From assembly GCA_037074705.1 (NCBI GenBank), contig CM073592.1, forward strand, positions 54,854,129 through 54,918,128: DNA of 64,000 nt. Direction: 5' to 3'. The stretch comes from Zhengitettix transpicula (lineage: Eukaryota; Arthropoda; Insecta; Orthoptera; Tetrigidae). Shown here piece by piece: positions 1-12,796 of the stretch. Under the pieces are notes generated by a model. That model did no database searches. It saw only the letters and a program-made list of their open reading frames with translations, and had not been told where the DNA came from. The position numbers and the translations under genes are program-made. Positions within the stretch are counted from its first letter, which is position 1; each line of letters begins with the position of its first letter.

Positions 1-410
1 GTGGTGAATTTAGGAATTATGAACGTCTTATTTTCATAATATTCTGATGATTTTAAAAAATGTATGAACCTCTATTTGGGTAATAAATTTATTCATTTAA
101 ATATTACTTGATATTTTAAAAAAATTAAAAGAAACTGCTTCATTATTTCTGTGGCTTGACAAATAATCGTAAAGTTTTAGAAAAATGCTCCTCTTTTGAG
201 AAATAATAATTGTAATAATCAATAATTTTAAATATCATATTTATATTTCATATTATACCGTTAAAGACAAAATATATTTTAAATACGTCCGACTGCGTCC
301 GTTTCGTTTAAAATAAAGAAAAATTATTATACTGTTATGTTTTATACATATTTAATAATTTTGAAAGCTCAATTTCATTCAGTTTGTGACCAAGCATAAT
401 TAACTATTTA

Positions 411-416
<6 letters not shown>
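1..416. other. AT-rich non-coding stretch
   Basis: No open frame of note, no RNA gene and no recognisable repeat is seen. Short A and T runs dominate. Confidence 0.6.

Positions 417-457
<41 letters not shown>
417..457. repeat. (TA)n microsatellite
   Basis: About twenty uninterrupted TA units directly abut the 3' (A-tail) end of the minus-strand retroposon that begins at 458. They may be the expanded tail of that element or the target in which it landed. Confidence 0.95.
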
Positions 458-459
<2 letters not shown>

Positions 460-917
460 TGTAGACAGGCTATGTATAGGGTAATCCACATAGTAGCAAC
501 TCCCATCTTATAGCATAGGAAAGGGATTTGAAAGGGGGGATGCAGAAGGGTGGAGGAAGGTAGTCAAGGGTAACTAGGGCCCCCGGGCTATGGTTTAAGG
601 ATCCTACCCGGCATTCGCCTAAAAGAAATACAGGACAAACCCTAGAAAAACCTGCATCAGGTAGGTCGGGCATTGGGTACTTGTCCCACGCCTTTCCGAT
701 AGCGGGAGAGGAGTTTGCTGTGGGGACGCTGCATTCCGTTCTCCGTGCCCCGAATAGTTTAGGAGGCAGCTGGACGACTATTCCAATGGGAATAGCGGAC
801 AACTCTTACCGTATGCCCAAGGTCTGAGACCCCGGAACATACACCTCTCTAAACAAGCCGAGGTGCCTCGGCTTGTGGGAACCTTAGTTCAAAAACGGAG
901 GGGAAAAGGCATTCCCA
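458..917 (-). mobile_element. Family S retroposon, copy 1, 5'-truncated
   Basis: GC-rich (about 50%) island in AT-rich DNA. It aligns along its whole length with the copies at 8590, 12797, 24391 and 40471. Sense is on the minus strand, because the full-length copy at 24391-24920 shows the A-tailed end is the 3' end. This copy lacks about 60 bp of the 5' end, including the terminal palindrome, but keeps the internal GCCGAGG/CCTCGGC inverted repeat near 856-872. Its 3' end is of the 'CTGTCTACAC' subtype shared with the copies at 8590 and 32822. An open frame of 110 codons runs on the minus strand through it. The frame is not clearly selected, so I treat it as incidental. Family not identified by name. 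Confidence 0.85.
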
Positions 918-2940
918 ATAATAATAATGAGAATTTTTATCTATATAATATGTCTTCATAAATCGTGTAATGAGAGAGAAAATGAATTTCTCCAATAACA
1001 TTATACGAATTGATTAAAAAAAAAACAAAGCGGTTTTAAGGCTCCTTAATTCAGGGAGTGAAAATTAAGATGCTATTTTTCTTGACGTATTAAATTAATT
1101 ACAGTGTTGATTTTAGAAAAAAGAAGTAGTAACGACATGAGAGACTACGTTTCAATAGACTCTGACAGATTAAGATTGAAAGTTCTGCTGGGTTGTATAA
1201 TGGGACTTTGCCGTAAACACTCACACGAAAATTATATATATATATGTATAGGGTTGTTTTAAAGTATCATCTACTGATATATATAATGTGTCAATCAAAC
1301 AGCTTTCTAAAAAGTTTGTCCAATAATATTAACATCAGAAATTATTAAAATTACCAGACAGCATGAAGTGGAATTTAAAAAATAAATCAGTGTTATTGAA
1401 ATATTATTTGACGTTATAAATTAATAACGAAATACGTATATCTGTGTATTCCATATTTAACTTATTCATAAAAAATTACATTACTATACATAAAAGCAAT
1501 AACGTATATAGATGTGCGGACCTTATACTGAATTATATTAAATGTCCTAGTGTTAAATAAAATATTCAGGGATGAAATACATTGTCAATCACATAAACAT
1601 TCTCATTTGGATAAAGATATAATCTCTTTAAAATAGTTAGTTTGTTCTATTACAGAGTTTTTTCATTTAATTCATTTATTTAGAATACTTTTAATTTTAA
1701 AGTCGTTGGATTATATATATATAACGCGACCTTGGTAGTAACTACTTTGAATACTCGTAGTTTTTCAGACAAGAAAATTCATACGCCAGTAATTTGACTC
1801 CTGTATTCTGAATTGTATTATTGTATTCATTTTCCATATATGGTCGAGTCTTTCGAATTATCCACAAAGCCTTTCCAATATTTGGTTCAGACCCTACCTT
1901 TAAATATGGAGAACGTTGGAATTTTTCATTTATTCTCGTGGGGAAAATTGTATTTGACTAACATAATCTGTTACCTCGTCTGTATCCTCCGATATCCCAA
2001 TTGCAAGAAATGCAGATGTTGTTCTCATCAGGAGCGATGAAAATTTATCGTCTCCGACTTTTTCCGATATTGAGAATAGCGTGGTAAGTTGTTATTTCTC
2101 CAGAAAGAAAAACAGACTTTGCGCGATTATTTTTTGTGTCTTTTAGATACAGGAGAGAAAGGGTTTTGCAAGTCATTGTGGCTGACTCAGGACAATGCAG
2201 ACCTATCACGTTGCACACGACCGCCGACAGGGCCTCTACTGGTGACAATGTGTATCGACCTCGTCACGGTTCCGCGTCATCACCAGACTGTCTTGCTTCC
2301 GTATTCTTTAAGGAAAAAAAAACAGACCATCTGGTTCTTAAGGACTCTATTCTTTCACTTAGTCTTAAAATAGCACAGTGGAGAACGCAGACTCGCAAAA
2401 TAATGTACAAAGATTCAAATTGGAAATTTCATTATATATTTATAACCCATGTTGATTAATTAATTTCATCACTGAAATTATCAGTTTACAACCGATTTGA
2501 TTATTTTTGTTCCAAATTAAACTGAAAAGATTTCTATAATTTTATAAATAGTGCACGTACCTCAATTAGATGTGACGAAAAACTTTTCTTCATAAATAAC
2601 TATAATTCAATTGCATCATTTTATAAAAATTGTCATTTTTATATAATCTGTACGAAAAACTAAATATCTTCACTACTGTAGAATAAATTCACAGTAAATA
2701 ACGTTCTACAATCTTAGGTATGTTTTACTCTGTGGCAGATAATTTCCGTGGTCAGTTGAAAAAGATTAGGGAATTCAATGAATCAGTGTAATACAAAGAG
2801 TGATTTGTTCAACGGAGACTTGACAATAATATGTATAATGTAAATAACAAAAATAAATATGGAAATATCAGTGACAATAGTCACATTTAAGATTATAAAA
2901 GGAGTAAATAAATCTCAAAATTATTATATAAAAAATTCCA
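918..2940. other. AT-rich non-coding stretch with one possible splice acceptor
   Basis: Mostly AT-rich. At 2130-2146 a pyrimidine-rich run ends in TTTTAG and is followed by a GC-richer 150 bp (to about 2295) that is open in two plus-strand frames. This could be a non-coding or coding exon, but neither frame resembles a known protein. Confidence 0.35.
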
Positions 2941-3042
2941 TAGCATACGACATATCTCTAACAGGAAACCGGCTGGCCAGTGAGAACCCAAACAAAATAG
3001 GAGCACGGCCGGACATGAAATGACCTTGGACACCCAGCTGCC

Positions 3043-3079
3043 TATAAAAGGGGCCTGACAGAGGGGTATCGTCAGCCTG
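3043..3079 (+). promoter_or_regulatory. Candidate RNA polymerase II core promoter (TATA + initiator)
   Basis: TATAAAAG at 3043-3050 is followed by an arthropod-type initiator, GTCAGCC, with the likely start A at 3074. That is 31 bp downstream of the first T of the TATA box, which is the spacing expected for insect TATA promoters. The element sits in a local GC-rich patch (2965-3100) within AT-rich DNA. No clear DPE is seen at +28. No protein gene is visible immediately downstream, so a short non-coding first exon is assumed. Confidence 0.5.
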
Positions 3080-3178
3080 GGTTCGCGACGGAGAAGTTTT
3101 CGAACGACTGATAGTAATCCTACACTGGAACCTTATTATACATATTAAATATCTCAAAATATACTGGCTTTAAAATTC
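3074..3178 (+). other. Possible non-coding first exon
   Basis: Runs from the predicted start at 3074 to a donor-like GTAAGAAA beginning at 3179. It contains no ATG-initiated frame of useful length. This is an inference from promoter and donor positions only. It would make sense as the 5' UTR exon of a gene whose coding exons lie further along the plus strand. Confidence 0.25.
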
Positions 3179-3842
3179 GTAAGAAATTCTGGGGGTGACA
3201 TCTCAGATTCCATGTAGAAGGAAAGTGGTTTTTCCGTAGAAAGGACAGAGAAAAAAATGGAGATCAGGATTCCTCGAATTTTGATGAAATCCAAATAAAA
3301 AAAGTTGAATAACAGAAGGCGATTCAAACTCAAATATTTTTTCCATTTTCAGTTCCTATGAATAAAATAACAAATAATTTTGCACTGAAACATGGTAGAT
3401 CATACTTCTGCAAGATGCATGTCGCTACATACAGCACTCTCGGAGTTATTAAAAATTTGTTCCTTTTAAATATTCACGTGAATGAAGTACAAATTCTGAA
3501 ACCACACGGAAAGAGAATTCTATAGTTTCTTTTTTTTGGGGGGGTGGGGGAATGTCATTTCGTGAATATAAAGTGTATGGTATAAAATATAAAACGTATA
3601 CTAATATTGTTTTCTCAATTTCATCTATTTATTATGAACGCAGTCTCTTCATGGCACGTCATATTATTTATGCTAATCTTTAAAAAAATTTAACTAATTT
3701 AAGGTATCTAATTTTACGATTGATGTTTGTAAGTCAAGGTTTATTTTTTGATAAGAAAGTTATATTTTTCATATTGAAGAATAGATAACACATACTTGGT
3801 TTCACATTTAACACGTTCCGTAGGATGTTCTGTTTTTTACAA

Positions 3843-4121
3843 CAAAGGGACAAACACGAACGGCGCGAAAGCTCGCTGTTTCACGAAAGAGGATATGGCT
3901 GTAAAAGATTGATTTCCTGTGCCGCGTGGCCAGCGCGTCGTCAGTTACTTGTCAGGATAATATCCGATAACACTTGGCGGCTCCAGCAGTTTCTGAGCGA
4001 GGAAAATGCATCACATGCACGTCAGAAATTGAAACGTATTCCTCTGGAAAACAAGGCAACACGTGACAAAAGAAACAGTTCTACACCCAAACCAATTTCA
4101 GTGCTACGTCTTTCCGAACAG
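3843..4121 (+). other. Candidate exon ending in a strong splice donor
   Basis: GC-richer block that stays open in one frame for about 99 codons and ends at GAACAG followed by GTAAGAAA (donor GT at 4122), a near-consensus donor. The reading frame closes exactly at a codon boundary. The upstream acceptor is weak: a T-run ends at 3839 and an AG follows at 3841-3842. The translation is basic and ends in VLRLSEQ. It matches no family I recognise. It could be the next exon after the promoter at 3043 or a 5' UTR exon. Chance openness cannot be excluded. Confidence 0.3.
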
Positions 4122-7100
4122 GTAAGAAAATTCCAACTGTACGTAAAATTTTGATGATTTTTATTTCTTCTTGTATGTCGATTATGATAATACGAAGATA
4201 TAAACAATTTCAACGTGGAATGTTATTAGCATCTACCGCATCATTATTAATTAATTCCAACCGGTTTCAACTTATTTTGCCAAGTAAAACCCAATTCACT
4301 GTTAGCGGTGTTAGCATGACAACAATCTCTGCTTCTAAGCTTACGGTCTGCAGTTATCCTTACGTCTTTTCCCGTTACACAACGCCTGTCACCGTTTGAC
4401 ATCTTCTGAGACATTTATTGCTTTTTGCGATCTGTCCGTAGGATCCAAACATCGTGACTTTCATATATTTCATTGATGTCACCTCGAATGTCCACGTTTC
4501 GACTCGATAAAATAAAACGGGGACAATTCGTTTATTATTTTACTTTGCCTCCGAAATAGAAATGTAATAAATCATAACGTATATAAAACAAATATAAAGT
4601 AATGTTATGGCAGTTAATTTATTACTAACAACTTAACGCTAAGCAAGTAATATATTAAATGTATAAGCATGAATAATTCGTCGTGTAAAATAAATATTAT
4701 TCAGTAAATTATCAATACGTAAAACTCAAAGAATACCGCACAATTAAACACTGTATTCTTAGTGAAGGAGGAGGAAGAAAGTAGTTCTTTAACTTTGAAG
4801 TGGCGAAATAGGCCACCAAAATTCCTGAATTCACTTTGGTCTAATTAAAAGATGCAGTTAATTCAGGAAAGCAATAATATTCTTAATGGCAATTTAGAAG
4901 TACATTAGATTACAAATGTAGAAATAATATTCACAGGAAAATTCTGGAGAAAAATTAAGTATCAACTGTTCTAATATGACAGTTCTCTTAATTTATTAGT
5001 GTGTTAATATTTTAATCCCAATTGTTTTCAATTTTTTAAATAGAGATTTAATTTAATTTTGAATTTAGTCTGGAGCTTTCAGCAATTTTCCATTTTAATC
5101 AGTTACAATAATAAAATATAGGCATTAGACCAATTTTTATTTTTAGAAAAAATGAATATAGCATGACTATTGCACCAAAAATATTTGTGTATCTGAATGT
5201 AAAAATTTAAATTATTCCAATGTATAATTTTCATTATAGTAGTAGAAGACTGTGGAAAATTTTCGAAATTTTCAAACTAAACGCAAATAGAAAAATTTTG
5301 GAAAAATTTGAAATGTCCTGTAAAAATATTGGCGACTGAAGAAAACCATTTTGTTAAGAATAATTTTTTTTTTCAAAAAAGTCAGTCTTAATAGGTTTGA
5401 ATTACCTTGGGGAAAATATTTATTACTTTTTGAAATCGATTAAGTCAAATACCAAATCACTTTATTGCTTTATACTTTTTTATTTCACCTTGTCAGGGAA
5501 GAGTGCGGTGGGAAATAATTTAAGTGCTTTTAGTGAGGATGTATTTATGCGTGATTTTCTTTTACAAGTTCGAAACGATGTCCATTAACAATCAGGTATA
5601 ATCCAATTTTTTATCGAAGTTGAAGTATATTACATTAGAAAATCCATAACTTCCGAATTTTTCAACAGAGTTACGAGTCTTTTTTTATTTAAGAATTATA
5701 TCAATATTCATATCTCAATAATCTGATTTTACCTAACTTTGCTCAAATACGGCCTTTGTCATTATCAGAAATCAATGAGCGACACGCAATTTTGAATTAT
5801 TGAACACAGTCGACAAAAATTTCACAAATTAAAAGGCACATTAATTTTTCTTAATAACACTGTTTATTTGTTCAATACTTTAACACGGAGAGTAAACTAG
5901 CCGATGCATATTTTAATTACATAAATTATCAGTATCTTAAATTTAGTTCTAATCTGACTTGAAATCCCTTAATAAATATCAATTCGGGCAGATCATCAGT
6001 ATTTAAACGAAGAGTGTTTACTTTACCATCTTCATACTCTTTGTAGGTATGAAGTGAGTTTCCATTTTATTTTGAAGCGTTTTACAAAATAACATTCATG
6101 AAACATAATTGCATCCATGTTCAGCGATCCGTGATACAGCGCTCATAAAATCTGTCAGAACAGCTTTCTCTTCGTGCAACAACTTAATCCTGATAAATAT
6201 TCACCGTTGAATTCACATTAATCAATGTTTTAGGTTATAATCATACTTATTGAGTAGATCGTTCCAATGACATTTATTGACAAGCGGACACGTGCTATCG
6301 AATTAATGACTGCTAATGACCAACCTGGCTCACAACCTGGTATATGAAATTTTAGGTAACACATTGGAACTGGGGAAGATTAATAATTCAACAATTACAT
6401 TAAAATGAAGTTTAGCTTCAAATCATTTGTGAAATTAACAATAGTTATGTTTCTAGTGTGGAATGATATTCTTTGAATAATTTGCAAATATAATGACAGT
6501 AGTCGGTAGTGTTCCTAGTGGTTGCTAAGTTTAGTGTCACGGCATGCGTTTACGTTTCATGAAACTTGAGTCAAAGAGAATTTGGATAACACAAACTGAA
6601 TTCCACACTAACAATTACTCGAAGCTATTTTGGTAAGGAATTTTCCCCTTTATGATGATAAACAGGATCGGCATCGAATTTGGTTAGAGTTCCTGAATGC
6701 CTAAAGTTCAGGGGCAATACACAATAGCAGACTACGTGAACTTGAAGAAGCAGAGGAAATAAAATTACACAAATGCTGTATCTGAAATTTATTGATCCCT
6801 ATTGCTTTCATTACAATCTTTTATTTTTTATTATTATTATTTAACTCTCTTTATTCCTTCCTGGTCTAAATATCTAGAATAATTTTTCGTCCACTATTGG
6901 CTATAATTGAATGAAACACAAAATTCCCATTCATTGTTACACATTTTTGTTCATTTTTTCGTCATAGATCCTTAAAAAACGTAAAATTACGGTTATCGTA
7001 TTAAAAATACATTAAAATTTCAAATATTCCATCCTTCATACTTCGAGAGATCTTTTAATTAAAAATCTTCAAATAGAAATACATTTTAAAAATTTATATT

Positions 7101-7520
7101 CTCAATTCAAAACTCAATATATAAATTCTCTAAATGATTATTAATCTGATATAAAATATAATATACAATTAGTTTCATTCAATGTTAACTATCATTCTAA
7201 TTTGAAATTCATTTTTGAATTAACAAATAACCATTTTAATAACTTCTTGAAGTTTAAATCATTCGTCACAAAAATAAAGTTTTAACTAATTGGTTTCATA
7301 AACCTATTTATGTAGAATATTAATTTTTCATTCACACCACACCAACATAAAAGGGCTATGACTTTTAATGTAGTTGACTAGACTTTTAATTATCTCACCA
7401 CATAATTCCAAACGTTTAATTTGAACAAACTTTTTTACATTCTTTCTTTAAATTATTACTTTTTTCTCCCAGTTTTAAAATTAGATCAAAAGTGGAATAA
7501 ACTCAATGATATATAAAAAT
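4122..7520. other. AT-rich non-coding stretch
   Basis: No gene, RNA or repeat recognised over 3.4 kb. Open frames are below 85 codons and look random. Confidence 0.55.
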
Positions 7521-8012
7521 AATTCAACCACGACCATACAAACTATGGTCTACATCGTTTTACCCTTTCTAGAAAAAATATGGATCAATTTTATCAACCG
7601 ATTTGCCACTTACGCTGTTAGGATAATATTTAAAAAATATTGTATTACAAGTTTTTTATAAATTTCTGATGATGTTTACCAAATTTTACAGAAATGCAAA
7701 GTAATACCCAAAAATGAATTTTTGGATTTTAAAGTCTGTTATATCGGTCAGACAAAACGAAATCTTCAATATAGAATTACAGAACATTTCTCTAATCTAA
7801 AACATCCATTACATAACCAATCAGTTTGAATAAAACATGTATACATTAATAATTGAAAAAATTATTTGGAATAATGAAAATATTGAAGATGTGAAAATAA
7901 ATTACTGTTCACGTTTGATGAGCGAAAAGCTATTAGTACTGTAGTAAATGAAACTAATGTAGATACAGATATTCAACATTTAAATTTCATTTATGATTCG
8001 GTTTTATTATGA
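7521..8012 (+). pseudogene. Penelope-like element C-terminal fragment with GIY-YIG endonuclease remnant
   Basis: Conceptual translation in the plus strand gives a decayed C-terminal part of a Penelope-like retroelement polyprotein. The first segment (7521-7665) reads TMVYIVLPFLEKI, like the Y-hydrophobic-P-[FY] segment that precedes the endonuclease in these elements. The second (about 7674-7860) contains CYIGQTKRNLQYRITEH, matching the YIG part of the GIY-YIG nuclease with its following conserved Arg and the H of R..EH. It is interrupted by in-frame stops after HNQSV and after INN. A frame-shifted third part (7865-8012) reads NENIEDVKINYCSR and then DERKAISTVV, as in the tail of the same family. 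Penelope-like elements encode a telomerase-like reverse transcriptase followed by this nuclease. The reverse transcriptase is not present here. Multiple stops and frameshifts make it non-functional. Confidence 0.75.
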
Positions 8013-8579
8013 TCTAAATAATGCATTTTTACAATTTAATTCTTCTGTTTAAAAAAATAGTTATAACAATGTAAGATTTGTAAAGTGTATGGTTCGATTG
8101 TTCACTCATTTTGGTCATCGAAGTTGACGGAGATCTCTATATATTTTTTCTGTTGAACTTTTTTATTCAAAAAATTCAACATATATGTATATATATATAT
8201 ATACATTTTTGTGATTCCAAACTGTTATTAATTTTTTAATTACATTTCTTAAATACGTTTTTAGATACATCTGAAGGAACTCTAAATTAAGAGAAAAATA
8301 GTTATTTATTTTAGATATTTGTAAATTTTAATATTCATAAATAAATTCTTACCTATGGCCAATTTCCACTAATTATATCATAATTTTATGAGTATATAAT
8401 ATAATTATATTATATAATATTTATTTACACTCGATAGATACGAAATATGCTATGGGACTCCTCACGCTTTTATTTTTAGTATTAAAATTTCCAAACTTAT
8501 TCAAAACAAAATTTTGATTTAAAAATAATTTACTAAATAACATTATTTTCATATTGTGTCAAAGTTTTTCTGCTCGCAA
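8013..8579. other. AT-rich stretch downstream of the Penelope-like fragment
   Basis: Probably includes 3' untranslated remnant of the Penelope-like element. A short (TA)n tract lies near 8180-8204. Nothing else is identifiable. Confidence 0.45.
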
Positions 8580-8589
8580 TTTTATTTAT

Positions 8590-9106
8590 ATTTTTTTAAA
8601 GTGTAGACAGGGTATGTATAGGGTAATCCACATAGTGGCAACTCCCCTCTTATAGCATAGGAAAAGGATTTGAAAGGGGGATGCGGAAAGGTAGAGGAAG
8701 GTAGCCAAGGGTTAACTAGGGCCCCCGGGCTATGGTTTAAGGATCCTACCCGGAAATTCGCCTAAAAGTGATGCAGGGAAAACCGTAGAAAAACCTGCAT
8801 CAGGTAGGTTGGGCATTTGGGGGTTAGCTGTGCGGTCGCAGCTTTCCCTCGCCGTGCCTTGACTGGGTTAGGAGGCAGCTGGCCGACTATTCCAATAGGA
8901 ATAGCGGACAACTCTTACCGTATGCCCAAGGTCTGCGACCTTGGAACATGCACCTCTCAAAACAGGGCGAGGTGCCTCGGCATGTGGGAACTTTATTTTA
9001 AAAAAAACCAGAGAGCTGTGAAGGCAACCCCAAAGGTAGCCCCCGCCAGACCTCTCTGGGAAGGTTCACCTGCGAGAGAAATTCTCTCGCAGGCTTCCTT
9101 GTTGTG
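8590..9106 (-). mobile_element. Family S retroposon, copy 2, essentially full length
   Basis: Sense on the minus strand. It is flanked by the direct repeat TTTTATTTAT at 8580-8589 and 9107-9116, a 10-bp target-site duplication. The 3' side carries an A-rich tail (TTTAAAAAAATA read on the minus strand). The 5' side carries the family palindrome, arms CCTGCGAGAGAA and its complement, at 9069-9093. The internal inverted repeat GCCGAGG/CCTCG.C lies near 8968-8983. The 3' end is of the 'CTGTCTACAC' subtype. About 517 bp, no coding capacity that I trust. An A-tail plus 10-bp duplication is the signature of LINE-mediated retroposition, so this is a long SINE or an internally deleted LINE. Confidence 0.85.
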
Positions 9107-9116
9107 TTTTATTTAT

Positions 9117-12070
9117 CTAGAAATATTTTCTTTTTATCATTTTACTCAGTTATGGATGAACCAGTTGAATTTTACATGTTGGGGTTTAACTAAATGTGGC
9201 GCATAATTCAATTCTGTAATAAGTTATGACAGAATAATTCTTTAATTATTTTATAACTCCCTTCCTCGTATTTAGCAGATTTTTATATAGTACTTCCATA
9301 AATTTATGAAAATAAGGTGTGATAGATATGTTGACACAAGAAACTATACCGGGTATAAGAGAAAAAATCGTATGTAACAATTTATGGGTTAATTTCAAGT
9401 ATACGAAAAATTTAGGACAACTCCGTTAAATCTAGGATTCCTGTAAATTTTAGAATTGTGTGAAAAAATAATCATGAAGTCTCAACCATCGAAGATATGC
9501 ATTAAAGTAGTCACATATTGTATGAGGGAATTGAGAAAGGACGTGGACAATCATATAGCCAAAAGTAATTTCTCAAAAGTATTACTAATTCCCCGTAGGT
9601 AAATAAAGTAAATAATGAATACAAAAGAAATCTTGTAAAGGAACGGCTCGTCTACAGGAAGTAAAAATAAGCCTAAAAGTTGAAGGAGAACACGTTCCTG
9701 GTAGAGAGCGCTGGAAATACATTTTCTGGCAAAAAAAAGAGAAAACTGAGCACGTGCGGAGTGGAAATTAATCCTCTGGTGCTTGAAGAAAGAATCAGTT
9801 AGTTCCCTAGGTGGTTCATACTGTCTTGGGAAGAAACGGAGGAGACACACACTGAAACTTCGTAAAAGGAAACCACGATACTGTTAGGTAAATGTTTGTT
9901 TTGCTTACTGTGTCTGCCTGCGTCGACGATTCATAACGTTTATTTGCAACCGATAAAATCCAGATTTTGTAGATGTGTTTGTAACGAGTCTGATTGTACA
10001 TGAATGTTGCGTTGCAAATAATTAAGTTTATCCCTCATATACTCATATCCTCATATCCCTCATATCCTCCACCCTCTCTTTTTCTCTTTCATTATTGTTT
10101 ATTTCGTACTTAAAACTTTTGGTAATGAAGGTTTGTATAATATTTTAATATACACTTTATCAATAACGGAGCAATACGGAATACGCCTTGAAATCATAAA
10201 TACAAATTCCTATAAATATGGCTTCATTTTAAAAAGTGAATGAAAATTTGAAATAATATTTTTAGGTAAATGGAACGTGAAAATATGAAAAGTCTGTAAA
10301 CTTGTCCAGTTAACATTACATTAATTAAATTTGCTGTTAGTATATATTAAGGCATTTATTTCGTTTCATGCCTTTTCGTATTTCGCCACTATATTAAACC
10401 ACGTCTTTTGAAAAGCTTCTTCAATTGGGGAGGAAATCTCGAGTTTTCATTCCTTGGAAGTGTATAAATTCAATTCCCCTTCCTTTCCTCTTCAGGCTAC
10501 GACTATCCTAAGAAGTTTGTGCGACGCTAAGATTTAATAAACCCATTTAACTGCACAAAGAACTTCCAACACTTGAGCACAATAAATAAATTGAATTATG
10601 TGTTGAATAACGAAACCAATCGTTTTCTTAACGTTTATATGAATGAATATTCGGAAACGGTTTGTGCTTATAATCCCAAACTTCGATATATATTTGCATC
10701 AGTTAGATTCTAAACCTTTTTTAAAAAAATCATTGGACGATAATATAACAAATATACACCTATTTTCCTAAAGAAAAAAATTAATGTTGATGGAACATAA
10801 TATAATTCGCTTTAAATTAGAAGCCTCCTCGCCTGTCCGCGTGGTAGCACTGTTGCCACAACAGAACACACGAAACAAACGACTTATAAAGTAGAATAAC
10901 ATAGTTATTGTTGGGCAACGCTGCTTTATTTCAAGCGTTGTGATTGGTTGAAACAAGGTTACACTCCTCGCGGGATCTTTGTGTCGTCAGTCTTTTAATT
11001 TAAAACAGATTATAGTTTCCTCCGAAGGAAGTACGTATTTGCAGTTTCAGGTCGTTTTAAATATGTGTATAATTTATCAAAGCGATACTTCAGGATATTT
11101 TTAGTATTAATAAGATCAGTTTTTTCGTTCCGTTTAAGTGGCACTGAATGGAGCTCCTGGAGTTAAAAGCTATTTCATATACTGAAAAAAATGGTAAATA
11201 TTTCTATATATTCATTATTTATACCTTTACCGTCACTCCAAACTCCTATTGTATTATTTCCGGGTATAGTAGTATTTAATAGCACATAAAATAATTTTTT
11301 CAAAAACTGTATCAATTTCAGTTTTTACCAAATAACATTCTACTCTCGTCTACCAATAAGCGAAAGCAAAGTGAGGCATTACAATTTATTTATGTATTTT
11401 TTAAATGGTTTATTTAAACATAAATTCTCTAACCATTAAGCCACCGAGCTGTCAACCTCTGTTTCTTAATCCTTACCCAACCGTTGTTAGATTCACCCAA
11501 TTTTTTGATAATTTTATGAATAATCTCAATTCTAGTTCTAATGTTTTTTATATTAAATACATGGGCAAAGATTTGTTTTTTTCACTGGTGTTTTTTAAGA
11601 AGGCATATAAATTGAAGACGTTAACTATAAGTAAACTTCAAAGAGCCGAAAAAATTCGAAATTCATAAAATAATACCGAAACTGTTTATAATGATAGTGG
11701 CAATTAAGTAAAACTAATATTACGATGAAATAGTACAGTGGTATGAATAGACGATTTTAAGCAGAATAAAAAAAAATAGCTTCGTACTCGCTCCCGCCTC
11801 ATTTCATTGTATATTGACGGAACACGTTCACAATAATATATTCAGTTATTATGCAGGCAAATATTATAGTTTGACGTTTACGGGTCCCAGCAGGAAAATA
11901 AGTCTGATTAAATTTTACAAATAAAATTCTAATAGACTAGACTATTTTATTGTTTTATTACACCTGTTTGGGCAATTAAACATCTAGTTCACCTTTGTTT
12001 ATGTATCCATTAGGAATAAATTTAATGGCTCATACTGCCGTGAAATAGTTTTAATTTATTTGTGCATATT
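9117..12070. other. Mostly AT-rich stretch, no gene identified
   Basis: Slightly GC-richer patches at 9620-9950 and 10820-11000 have minus-strand open frames of 99 and 62 codons with no recognisable motif. Confidence 0.45.
10033..10072 (+). repeat. CTCATATC-type short tandem repeat
   Basis: Four to five imperfect CTCATAT(C/A)C units, followed by a pyrimidine-rich run. Confidence 0.75.
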
Positions 12071-12079
12071 TAATGGCAT

Positions 12080-12310
12080 CTATGGATTTCGGGCGGGTGA
12101 GAGTTTCCGTAGTGAGGGCTTTTAGGGCAGGCGTCTCAAGCCATTGCCGCTATCAACAGCGAATTGAACGAACTCTCCATTGAGGCAATGGAGTGATGTG
12201 AATGTTGCCATTTCCGGGGCGAGATTTCCTTGGTTCGTTTGTCAGTTTGGAAACTGCGTAGATTATCCTACTCACGTTATTTGCTTCCCGCGACCATAGA
12301 ACTTTCTATA
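12080..12310. other. GC-rich island of unknown origin
   Basis: About 230 bp of near-50% GC with sharp edges in AT-rich flanks. No long open frame on either strand, no A-tail and no clear inverted termini. It is not similar to the S family. It could be an old repeat, an exon of a non-coding RNA or a regulatory element. Confidence 0.3.
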
Positions 12311-12796
12311 CGCTTTGTATGCTAAATGGTCTAGCCAAATAACCGTGTGCCTAATTCATAAAACTAAAACGTCAAGAAACGTCAGTGACTTTTGTTCATA
12401 ATATGTTATACGATATGCTTACCCAAAAAAATGTAGTGTAATTAATGCATTACTTTTTAATTAATTTAAATCCGGCTATCACCTGCAAAATTCTTAGAAT
12501 AAAATGTTTCAACCCATTACGGCATTTTTGTTTTTGATTTTAAATGAATTAATTTAGATGATCTTCATCATGAACTACGAATGACTCTTTAGCGTCATTA
12601 TACGTTTCGCTAAGGTCGTTTAAAGGAAGTGTGAAATAGGAAGTGCATAATTTGGAGATTATATTGTTAAGTCCACCATGTAAAACAATGACTTATTTCA
12701 TTTTTCTTTTTAGATACAGCACGTGAAGGATTGATTTTTACATACTTGTGGCGTGAGATTTCTTTTCGTTCATGCCACGTATTGAGTTAATGTTGA

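Noticed and set aside
470..802. 110-codon minus-strand frame with a recurrent peptide (IPIGIVVQLPPKLF...PDLPDAGFSRV)
   Set aside because: It lies within family S, recurs in several copies and is broken or shifted in most. The similarity is explained by DNA-level relatedness of retroposon copies, not by protein selection that I can show.
8817..9206. 129-codon plus-strand frame
   Set aside because: Runs antisense through an S copy and out into flanking AT-rich DNA. No sign of a real gene.
10847..10924. Possible tiny hAT-like MITE (CACTGTTGCCA ... GGGCAACGCTG)
   Set aside because: The termini match imperfectly, no 8-bp target duplication is present, and the interval of about 77 bp is too short to judge.
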